In this document: positions 33,541 through 45,500 of the stretch, in pieces
How positions within the stretch are numbered: the first letter of the stretch is position 1
How the letters are laid out: each line of letters starts with the position of its first letter
Assembly (NCBI GenBank): GCA_964576925.1
Contig: CAZNWJ010000005.1
Location: 62,001 to 126,000, forward strand
Direction: 5' to 3'
Origin: JADJGC01 sp964576925
GTDB taxonomy: Bacteria; Zixibacteria; MSB-5A5; CAIYYT01
DNA length: 64,000 bases
The notes under the pieces: generated by a model
The model's database searches: none
Told to the model about the DNA's origin: nothing
What the model saw: the letters and a program-made list of their open reading frames with translations, nothing else
Translations under genes and position numbers: made by a program

Positions 33541-36500
33541 ATGAGGCTCAGTATCGGCACAACGTTTAAGACTGCCCGACGGCATGGTCTTCCGGCTATG
33601 CTCGTCTTGCTGCTGGTGTTAGCAGGTTCGGCAACAATACGGGCAGCATCGATAAACAATGTTCAGACCGGGGAAGTTACATTCTCCGCAGCCACCCAGA
33701 ATGTTACGATCACCAGCGTTGACCTGACCCGCTCGATATTGATCTTCTCCGAACGCGCCAACTCTGCCTCTCCCGAGACCGGCGCCGTTCGCGGACAGCT
33801 CACGAGTGCGACCAACATCCAGTTCAACAAGGGTTCGGCAACAGGAAGTGTGACGGTTCGCTGGTATGTTGCCGAGTTCATTTCCGGCGTCAGCGTTCAA
33901 CGCGGCTCTACGACTCTTAGCGCGACAACGGTGAATCAGACGATCAGCTCGGTATCCTTGTCCGAGAGCTTTGTCATTGTCAGTAAGTCCACCACAGGCA
34001 CCAGCTTCGACAATAATGACTTCGAGCGCGCGCGCCTGACTTCGTCGACGAATCTGGAACTCTCAACCAATGCCGGCTCCGGCGGCACAGCGGATTGGCA
34101 AGTTGTGACGTTTACTGGCGCCTCGGTACAGCGCAACATCTTGACCCTGGCATCGGCAAGCACATCAGTTACGGCAGCAATCACTTCCGTGGACTTGTCG
34201 CGGTCATTCTTGCTTTACTCATACTCTTCGCCAACCGGCACGGTCAACAATATTGGCCAGAAGCAAGTGCGCGGGCGAATTTCATCGGCTACGCAGCTTG
34301 AATTCACGCGCGATAATACCGGCGTTGACTTGTCCATTGCTTGGGAAGTGATTCAGTTGCCCGTCGGCGATCAGGTGCAGAGCAACATCGCCAGTATCGC
34401 CAGCGCAACATCGCAATCCGATGTCACGATTTCGACCGTGGACTTGTCGCGCGCAATCGCATTCTCCGGCAATCAGTCGATGTACGGTCAATCGTGGGGA
34501 CGCACAGCTTATAGCTCGGCTGATAATCCGGGACGGGCTTCGTACACACACCAGCTCCTGAACACGACCACGTTGCGGCTGAACCGCGCCGTCACCGGCA
34601 CCGCCTCGTCGGTATCGTACTTTGTCGTGAACTTTGCCCAAGCGAATCAAGCGCCCGTGCTGGCCGCGATCGGCCCGCGTAACGTGAACGAAAGCGCGAA
34701 TCTGAACTTCGGTGTGTCCGCCTCAGATCCAGACGCGACCACACCGTCGCTCTCAGCGGTAAATGTTCCGGCCAACGCGACATTCACTGACAACGGCAAC
34801 GGCACCGGGACGTTTAACTTCAATCCCAGCTTTTCGCAATCCGGCGTCATCAACGTCACGTTTATTGCGTCAGATGGCACACTCGCAGATTCGGAAGTTG
34901 TTGCGATTACGGTCAATAACGTCAATCGAGCTCCGGTTCTTGCCGCTATTGGCCCAAGGAATGTCAACGAAGGCGCCAATCTGAACTTCGGCGTCTCGGG
35001 GTCAGATCCTGATGCGACCACACCGGCGCTTTCAGCGGTGAATGTGCCGGCCAACGCTACCTTCACCGACAATGGCAACGGCACCGGGACATTTAATTTC
35101 AATCCGAGTTTTTCGCAATCCGGTGTTGTCAACGTGACCTTCATTGCTTCCGACGGCACACTCGCTGATTCGGAAGTCGTCGCGATCACCGTCAACAACG
35201 TAAACCAGGCTCCGGTACTTGCGGCGATCGGTCCGCGCAATGTGAACGAGGGTGCAAATCTCAATTTCGGCGTCACTGCATCCGATGGAGATAGCACGAC
35301 ACCTGCCGTGTCGGCCATCAATGTTCCGGCGAATGCGACTTTCACCGACAACGGCAATGGCACCGGGACATTTGATTTCAATCCGAGTTTCTCCCAGTCG
35401 GGCGTTATCAACGTCACTTTTATCGCTTCCGACGGCACGTTAGCCGATTCGGAAGTCGTCGCAATCACGGTCAATAATGTCAATCGCGCCCCGGTCCTCG
35501 CGGCTATTGGCCCGAAGAACGTCAATGAAGGCGTCAATCTTAACTTCAACGTCACCGCAACTGACCCCGATGCAACAACTCCGAGCTTCAGTGCGGTTGG
35601 CGTCCCGCCGAACGCTACGCTGGTGGACAACGGCAATGGTTCGGCAACCTTCAACTTTACACCGAGCTTTACTCAGTCCGGCGTCATCAATGTGACCTTC
35701 ATCACATCCGATGGCACGCTCGCCGATTCAGAAGTGGTCGTGATCACCGTCAACAATATCAATCAAGCCCCAGTGTTGGCGGCAATCGGTCCGCGGAACG
35801 TCAATGAAAACTCGAATCTGAACTTTGCTGTTTCCGCCACCGATATCGATGCGACGATTCCAGTTCTCACAGCAGTTGGGCTTCCGACAGGGGCGAGTTT
35901 TACAGACAATACCAACGGCACGGGGACCTTCAACTTCACTCCTGATTTCAGTCAATCTGGCGTGTACAACGTGACGTTTGTTGCTTCTGATGGGGTGCTT
36001 GCCGATTCCGAAGTTGTTGCCATTACCGTCAATAACGTGAATCGCGCGCCGGTATTGTCGGCAATCGGGCCGCGCAATGTGAACGAGAATGTGAATCTCA
36101 ATTTCGGCGCGACTGCCAGCGATCCCGACGGAACGACTCCGACACTCAGCGTCGTCGGTTTGCCGAGCGGCGCGACTTTTATCGACAACACCAATGGCAC
36201 GGGCACGTTCAATTTCACTCCCAATTTCAGTCAGTCCGGCGTCTACAACGTGACTTTCATTGCCTCCGATGGCACGCTTGCCGATTCGGAAGTTGTGGCA
36301 ATCACAGTTAACAACGTCAACCGTGCACCGGTGCTGGCTGCGATCGGGCCGCGCAATGTTAACGAAAACGCGAATCTCAATTTCAATGCGACTGCTACCG
36401 ATCCGGATGCTACGACGCCATCGCTGTCGGCCGTCGGCCTTCCGAGCGGCGCCACGTTCATCGACAACGCCAACGGCAGCGGCACCTTCAACTTCACTCC

Positions 36501-39500
36501 GAATTTCACTCAGTCCGGCGTTTACAATGTGACGTTTATCGCTTCTGACGGAACACTTGCCGATTCGGAAGTAGTCGCGATAACGGTGAATAACGTCAAT
36601 CGCGCGCCGGTATTGGCCGCGATCGGTCCGCGCAACGTCAATGAAGGGGCCGCACTCAATTTCAATGCGACCGCCACCGATCCTGACGGTGCCACGCCGA
36701 CGCTCAGCGCCGTGAATCTTCCGGCTAATTCCAGCTTCATCGACAACGGCAACGGCAGCGGATCATTCAGCTTCAATCCCGATTTTACTCAAGCGGGCGT
36801 ATTCAATGTGACTTTCATAACGTCTGACGGAACACTCGCGGACAGCGAAGTTGTTGCGATCACAGTCAACGACGTCAGCTTGCCGCCGGTGCTGGCGAGT
36901 ATCGGGCCGCGCAGTGTCACCGAAGGTCAGAATCTGAGTTTCGGTGTCAGCGCCAGCGATCCTGACTTGACAACTCCGGCCTTGAGCGCTGTCAATCTTC
37001 CGGCCAACGCCACATTTGTTGACAACGGGAATGGCACCGGCACTTTTGACTTCACGCCAAGTTTCGTGCAGGCGGGAGTCGTCAATGTCACCTTCATCGC
37101 CTCAGACGGCACCCTTGCCGATTCGGAGGTCGTCGCGATCACGGTCAATGAGGCAGGCAATCAGCGCCCGGTCCTGGCGGCCATTGGTCCGCGCAACGTG
37201 ACTGAAGGGCAAGCACTGAATTTCGGTACGACGGCGACCGATCCCGACGGAACGACTCCAAGCTTCACGGCAGCCGGAGTTCCTACCAATGCGACTTTCA
37301 CCGACAATGGCAATGGCACCGCATCATTCGCCTTCAATCCGAGCTTTGTGCAAGCAGGCATCTACAATGTGACTTTCATTGCCTCCGACGGTAGCCTCGC
37401 CGATTCGGAAGTAGTTGCCATAACTGTTAACGAAGCCGGCAACCAACGGCCGGTGCTTGCCGCCATCGGTCCCCGGAGCGTGACTGAGGGACAGAACCTA
37501 AATTTCACGGCGTCGGCAACCGATGTGGACGGCACTACCCCGACGTTGAGCGCCGTTAATGTCCCGCTCAATGCCACGTTCGTTAACAATGGCAACGGTA
37601 CCGGCACGTTCAACTTTAACCCGTCGTTTGTCCAGGCAGGCGTCTACAATGTGACATTCATTGCCTCGGACGGCACACTGGCTGATTCCGAGGTCGTTGC
37701 GGTCACTGTCAATGAAGCCGGCAATCAACGTCCGGTGTTGGCGACGATTGGCCCACGTAGCGTGACCGAGGGACAAAATCTGAATTTTGTTGCCTCTGCC
37801 AGTGATGTCGACGGCACTACCCCAACCCTTTCAGCTACGAATCTCCCGCCGAATGCAAGCTTTGTCAACAACGGCAACGGCACTGGCACGTTCGATTTCA
37901 ATCCCAGTTTTGTCCAAGCCGGTGTGTTCAACGTAACGTTTATTGCTTCCGATGGCACGCTCGCTGACTCAGAGGTGGTTGCCATCACTGTCAATGAGGC
38001 CGGCAATCAACGCCCGGTCCTGGCGGCCATTGGCCCGCGCAGCGTAAACGAAGGCGCCGTGCTCAATGTCGCGCTCAGTGCTACTGATCCGGATGCCACC
38101 TTCCCGACCTTTTCGGCTGTCGGCCTGCCGGCCAATGCCACAATAACGAACAACGGGAACGGTACCGCATCATTCACCTTCAATCCCGACTTCACGCAAT
38201 CCGGCGTGATTAACGTCACCTTCATTGCTTCCGACGGCACTCTGGCAGACAGCGAAGTTGTCGCCGTCACCGTCAACAACGTCAATCAGGCGCCGGTGCT
38301 GGCAGCTATTGGAGCCAAAAATGTCGCCGAGGGTGGCAACCTGAACTTCGCCGTCAGTGGAACCGATCCTGACGGGAGCACTCCAAGTCTCAATGCGGTG
38401 GGTGTGCCGACCAATGCAAGTTTCATCGACAATGGAAACGGTACCGGTACGTTCAACTTTGATCCCGACTTCACGCAATCCGGTGTTTTCAACGTGACTT
38501 TTATTGCTTCTGATGGCACACTCGCCGATTCTGAAATCGTTGCGATCACGGTCGCAAATACGAATCGCACGCCGATTTTGGCCGCGATCGGTCCGCGCAA
38601 TGTTAACGAAGGCGCCAATCTCAACTTTAACGCCACGGCATCCGACCCTGACGGTGGCGCACCGGCGTTGACTGCCGTTGGGACGCCGTTGAATGCAACG
38701 TTTGTGGATAACGGCAACGGCTCCGGCACCTTCAATTTCGCGCCAAGCTTCTCTCAGTCCGGAGTCTTCAACGTAACCTTTGTTGCTTCCGACGGAACCT
38801 TGGCAGATTCAGAAGTGGTCGCCATCACCGTCAACAATGTCAATGTCGCGCCGGTGCTGGCTGCGATTGGCCCCAGAAGTGTCGCGGAAAACGCGGTACT
38901 CAACTTCAATATCACCGCCACAGATTTCGATGGAACGACGCCAAGTTTCACGGCAGTGAACGTTCCGACCAATGCCACGTTCCTCGACAATGGCAACGGC
39001 ACAGCTACTTTCAACTTCGCCCCGGACTTCTCGCAGGAGGGTGTCTACAACGTGCGCTTCATCGCGTCCGACGGGGCGCTTGCCGATTCCGAGCTGGTTG
39101 CTATCACGGTCACCAATACCAATCGTGCTCCGGTGCTGGCGGCCATCGGGCCGCGCAATGTTAATGAAGGCGCTGTACTGAATTTCGTCGCCTCGGCTAC
39201 CGACCCGGACGCCACCACACCGGCGCTCTCGGCGGTCAGTCTCCCGGCCAATGCGACCTTCACCGACAACGGCAATGGAACCGGCAGTTTCTCGTTTAGC
39301 CCGAGCTTTGACCAGTCGGGCAACTTCAACGTGACGTTTGTCGCTTCCGATGGCGTGCTTGCCGACTCCGAGATCGTCGTGATCACGGTCAACAACGTCA
39401 ATCGCGCTCCGGTCTTGGCAGCGATCGGCCCGAGAAGCGTCAATGAAACCGCCAATCTCAATTTCGTTGCCACTGCAAGTGATCCGGATTTAACGACGCC

Positions 39501-42500
39501 GACGCTCGCGGCGCAGAATCTTCCGGTCAATGCTACCTTTGTGGATAACGGCAACGGCACAGGTACCTTCAATTTCAATCCGACGGCATTGCAGGCGGGT
39601 GTTTACAATGTGCGTTTCATTGCCTCCGATGGTACTCTGAGCGATACCGAGCTGGTCGCGATTACAGTCAACGATGTCAGCCAGCCGCCGGTGCTGGCGA
39701 CAATCGGGCCGCGCAGCGTGACGGAAGGCCAGAATCTGAACTTCGGCGTCTCCGCAACGGATATCGACGCAACAACCCCAAGCCTGACCGCTGTAGGTGT
39801 CCCGCTCAATGCCACGTTTGTGGACAACGGCAATGGCACAGGGACATTCAATTTCAATCCGAGCTTCGTCCAGGCGGGTGTTTACAACGTGACCTTTATC
39901 GCCTCCGACGGCGCGCTTGCCGACTCGGAAGTTGTCGCAATCACCGTCAACGAAGCGGGCAACCAAAGGCCGGTGCTCGCGACGATCGGGCCGCGTAACG
40001 TGACCGAAGGGCAGAATCTCAATTTCGTTGCTTCGGCTACCGACGTCGATGGCACCACGCCGACGTTGAGCGCCGTTAATGTTCCTCTCAATGCCACTTT
40101 CGTGAATAATGGTGATGGTACCGGCACTTTTAACTTCGCCCCGAGCTTCGTGCAAGCTGGTGTCTACAACGTGACGATCATCGCTTCCGATGGCGCGCTT
40201 GCCGACTCGGAGGTCGTCGCGATTACGGTGAATGAAGCCGGAAACCAACGGCCGGTGCTCGCTGCAATCGGGCCGCGCAACGTTACGGAGAATCAAAACC
40301 TGAATTTCAACATCTCGGCGAGCGATCCTGATGCGACTACGCCGACACTGTCGGCCGTCAACGTGCCTCTCAACGCCACTTTCGTGAACAATGGCAACGG
40401 CACTGGAACATTCAATTTCAATCCGAGCTTTGTGCAGGCTGGTGTCTACAATGTTACCTTCATCGCTTCCGACGGAACACTTGCCGATTCGGAAGTGGTT
40501 GCGATTACGGTCATCGATGCCGGTAATCAGCGCCCGGTACTGGCGGCCATCGGCCCGCGCAATGTTACCGAAGGCCAGAACCTCAATTTCGTCGCCTCAG
40601 CCAGTGATGTTGACGGCACCACGCCAACATTAAGTGCAGTCAATGTTCCGCTCAATGCCACGTTCGTGAACAATGGTAACGGTACCGGCAGTTTCAATTT
40701 CGCCCCGAGCTTTGTGCAGGCCGGTGTCTACAACGTGACTTTCATTGCTTCCGACGGCACTCTTGCCGATTCGGAAGTGGTAGCAATCACAGTTATCGAA
40801 GCCGGTAATCAGAGACCGGTACTTGCAACGATCGGCTCGCGGAGCGTAACCGAAGGGCAGAATCTAAACTTCAATGCGTCGGCAACTGATGCCGACGGAA
40901 CGACACCGACCTTAAGTGCGGTTAATGTTCCGCTCAATTCCACCTTCGTGAATAATGGTAACGGTACCGGCACTTTCAACTTCGCCCCGAGCTTTGTGCA
41001 AGCCGGTGTTTACAACGTGACGATCATCGCTTCCGACGGCACGCTCGCCGACTCCGAAGTCGTCCAGATCACTGTCAACGAAGCGGGCAACCAGCGACCC
41101 GTACTCGCTGCAATCGGACCTCGCAGCGTTACTGAGAACCTGAACCTGAACTTCAATATTTCGGCGACCGATCCTGATGCGACGACGCCGACATTGACAG
41201 CCGTCAACGTGCCGCTCAACGCTACCTTTGTCAACAACGGCAACGGCACCGGCACTTTCAATTTCAACCCGAATTTTGTCCAAGCGGGTGTCTATAACGT
41301 GACTTTCATCGCCTCCGACGGCACACTTGCCGATTCGGAAGTGGTTGCGATTACGGTCATCGATGCCGGTAATCAACGCCCGGTATTGGCGGCAATCGGC
41401 TCGCGCAGCGTAACCGAAGGCCAGAACCTGAACTTCAATATCACTGCGTCCGACGTCGATGCCACGATCCCGACCTTAAGCGCCGTCAACACGCCGTTAA
41501 ACGCCACTTTTGTGGACAATGGCAATGGTTCGGGTACTTTCAATTTTGATCCAAACTTCGTGCAGGCGGGTGTCTACAACGTGACGTTCATCGCGTCTGA
41601 CGGCACACTGGCTGATTCCGAAGTTGTCCAGATCACCGTTAATGAGGCCGGTAACCAACGGCCGGTGCTGGCGACTATTGGTCCGCGCAATGTGACCGAA
41701 GGCCAGACGCTGAACTTCAATATCTCTGCAGTCGATCCTGATCAGACGACTCCGACATTCACCGCCGTCGGTGTGCCGGTCAACGCGACATTTGTTGACA
41801 ACGGCAACGGCACGGGCACTTTCAACTTCCAGCCGAACTACATCCAGTCGGCAATCTATGTTGTGACATTTATTACCAGCGATGGTACTCTGGCCGACAG
41901 CGAATCGGTGACGATTACGGTCAATGAAGCGGGGAACCAACGCCCCGTTCTCGCGGCAATTGGGCCAAAGACCATCGGCGAAGGATCGCTTCTCACCTTT
42001 GGATTATCGGCCACTGACGCCGATCAGACATTCCCGGTCTTCACGGCTTTCGGCATGCCGGCTAATGCATCGCTCTCGGACAATGGCAACGGCACCGCGA
42101 CCTTCAACTTCACGCCGAGCTACAATCAAGCGGCGATTTACAACATCATCTTTGTCGCGTTTGACGGTTCGCTTGCCGATTCGGAGACTGTGCAAATCAC
42201 GGTGACCAATACCAACCGCGCACCAATTCTCGCGTCGATTGGTCCGAAGACCGTGGCGGAAGGCGCAGCCCTGAACTTCGGTACCTCAGCCTCCGATCCT
42301 GATGGCGCTATTCCGACGATGACTGCCGTCAACGTCCCGGCCAATGCGACTTACGTCAACAACGGAAACGGTACCGGCACATTCACCTTCAATCCGAACT
42401 TCAGCCAGGCCGGTGTCTATAACGTGACGTTTATCGCCTCTGATGGCAACCTAGCCGATTCGGAAGTGGTCGCAATCACCGTCACCGGCACCAATCTGGC

Positions 42501-45500
42501 GCCGGTCCTCGCGTCGATCGGACCGCGGTCAGTAACGGAAGGGCAGAATCTCAATTTCAACGCCACAGCTACCGACCCGGACGGCACAAACCCGACGATG
42601 ACCGCCCTTAACGTCCCGACCAACGCGACGTTTGTGGACAACGGCAATGGCAGCGGCACATTCAACTTCAATCCGAGCTTCATACAGGCTGGACTTTACA
42701 ATGTGACGTTCATCGCCTCCGACGGACTTCTTGCAGACACCGAAGTGGTGGCGATAACGGTAAACGAAGCGGGCAATCAGCGCCCCGTGCTGGCGACGAT
42801 TGGACCGCGGTCAGTTACGGAAGGTGCCAGTCTCAATTTCAATGCCTCGGCAACTGATCCCGACGCCACCACACCGACGCTGAGCGCCGTGAACCTGCCG
42901 GCGAATGCGACGTTTGTGAACAACGGCAACGGCACCGGCTCCTTCAGCTTCAGCCCCGGCTTCCTTCAGGCCGGTGTTTATAACGTGACCTTCATCGCGT
43001 CCGACGGCACGCTCGCGGACTCTGAGATTGTTGCGATCACCGTGCTCGACGCCGGGAACCAGCGCCCGGTATTGGCTGCGATTGGCCCGAAACTGGTGAA
43101 TGAAGGGCAGAACCTGAACTTCGGTGTTTCAGCGACTGATCCCGATGCCACGACGCCGACTTTGACTGCCGTTAACGTGCCTCTGAATGCAACCTTCACC
43201 GATAACGGCAACGGTACCGGCAGCTTCAACTTCAACCCGGCGTTCAACCAGGCGGGAATCTTCAACGTGACCTTTATAGCTTCTGACGGCGTGCTTGCGG
43301 ATTCGGAAGTTGTCCAAATCACAGTCAATGATGCCGGGAACCAGCGCCCGGTGCTGGCCACGATCGGTGCGCGCAGCGTCACCGAGAACCAGAATCTGAA
43401 TTTCGGCGTGTCCGCGACTGATCCAGACGCGACGACGCCGACTTTGACAGCTGTCAATACGCCGCTCAATGCGACCTTCGTTGATAACGGCAACGGTACG
43501 GGCACATTCAACTTCAACCCAAGCTTCGTGCAAGCAGGAATCTACAACGTGACCTTCATAGCTTCTGATGGAGCTCTTGCAGACTCAGAAGTAGTCCAGA
43601 TTACGGTCAACGAAGCCGGCAATCAGCGCCCAGTGCTCGCGACGATTGGCGCACGGTCGGTAACCGAAGGCGCCGTGCTCAACTTCAATGTTTCCGCATC
43701 CGATGTCGACGCAACGATTCCGACGCTGACCGCCGTCAATACACCGCTCAATGCGACCTTCACTGACAATGGGGACGGCACCGGTTCGTTCTCGTTCTCG
43801 CCGACTTTCGTCCAGGCGGGTGTTTATAACGTGACTTTCATAGCCTCCGACGGTACGCTTGCCGATTCCGAAGTCGTTGCGATTACCGTCAACGAGGCGG
43901 GCAATCAGCGCCCGGTACTCGCGGCAATCGGTCCGCGTCTGGTGAACGAGGGCGCGACCTTGAACTTCAATGCAACGGCGACCGATGCCGACGGCACTAC
44001 GCCGACACTCTCGGCAGTGAATGTGCCGGCGAATGCGACGTTCGTCAACAATGGCAACGGCACGGGCACGTTTACGTTTAATCCGACGTTTGTCCAGGCG
44101 GGCGTGTACAACGTAACCTTCATCGCCTCCGACGGCACATTAGCCGACTCGGAAGTGGTACAAATCACAGTCAACGACGCTGGTAACCAGCGACCGGTGT
44201 TGGCAACCATTGGTGCTCGCTCAGTCACCGAAGGTCAGAATCTCAATTTTGGAGTCTCCGCAACCGATGCGGACGCGACCATTCCGACGCTATCGGCAGT
44301 CAACGTCCCGCCGAATGCCACATTTGTCAATAATGGTAACGGCACCGGCACGTTCAATTTCAACCCGAGCTTCGTGCAGGCCGGCGTCTACAACGTCACC
44401 TTCATCGCCTCCGACGGCACCTTGGCCGACTCCGAAGTGGTGCAGATTACCGTCAATGAAGCCGGCAATCAGCGCCCCGTCCTCGCGGCCATTGGCCCGC
44501 GGTCGGTGACCGAAGGCGCCGTGCTCAATTTCAATATTTCTGCCTCCGATGTCGACGCAACGATTCCGACGCTCACTGCGGTGAATACGCCGCTTAACGC
44601 GACGTTCACCAACAACGGTGACGGAACCGGTACCTTCAGCTTCTCGCCGAGTTTTGTTCAGGCGGGGGTCTACAACGTGACCTTCATTGCGTCCGATGGC
44701 ACGCTGGCTGATTCTGAAGTGGTCGCAATCACCGTCAACGAGGCGGGCAATCAACGCCCAGTACTCGCGACAATCGGGCCGCGCAATGTGAATGAGGGCG
44801 CTACGCTGAACTTCAACGCCACCGCGACCGATCCGGATGCGACCATCCCGACTTTATCGGCGGTCAACGTGCCGGCAAATGCGACGTTTGTCAACAATGG
44901 CAACGGCACCGGCACCTTCACGTTCAATCCTGATTTCGTGCAGGCCGGCGTCTACAACGTGACCTTTATCGCCTCTGACGGCACGCTGGCCGACTCTGAA
45001 GTCGTAGCAGTTACCGTCATTGACGCCGGCAATCAGCGCCCGGTTCTGGCGACGATTGGACCGCGTTCTGTGACTGAGGCGCAAAACTTGAATTTCAACG
45101 TCTCCGCGACGGATCCCGATTTGACGATACCGACGCTTTCAGCAGTCAATGTGCCGCCGAATGCTACGTTCGTCAACAACGGCAACGGCACGGGCACATT
45201 CAATTTCAATCCGGGATACACGCAGGCCGGTCTCTACAATGTGACCTTCATCGCGTCCGACGGCGCGCTCGCAGATTCGGAAGTCGTCGCGATTACCGTT
45301 ATCGAAGTCGGCAATCAACGTCCGGTGCTCGCGGCCATTGGACCCAAGAATGTTAATGAGGGTGCGATCTTGAACTTTGGCGTCTCGGCGAGCGATCTCG
45401 ATGCAACATTCCCGATCCTGTCCGCCGTCAATGTTCCTGCCAATGCCACCTTCACCGATAATGGCAATGGGACGGGCACGTTCAACTTCGCGCCGAACTT

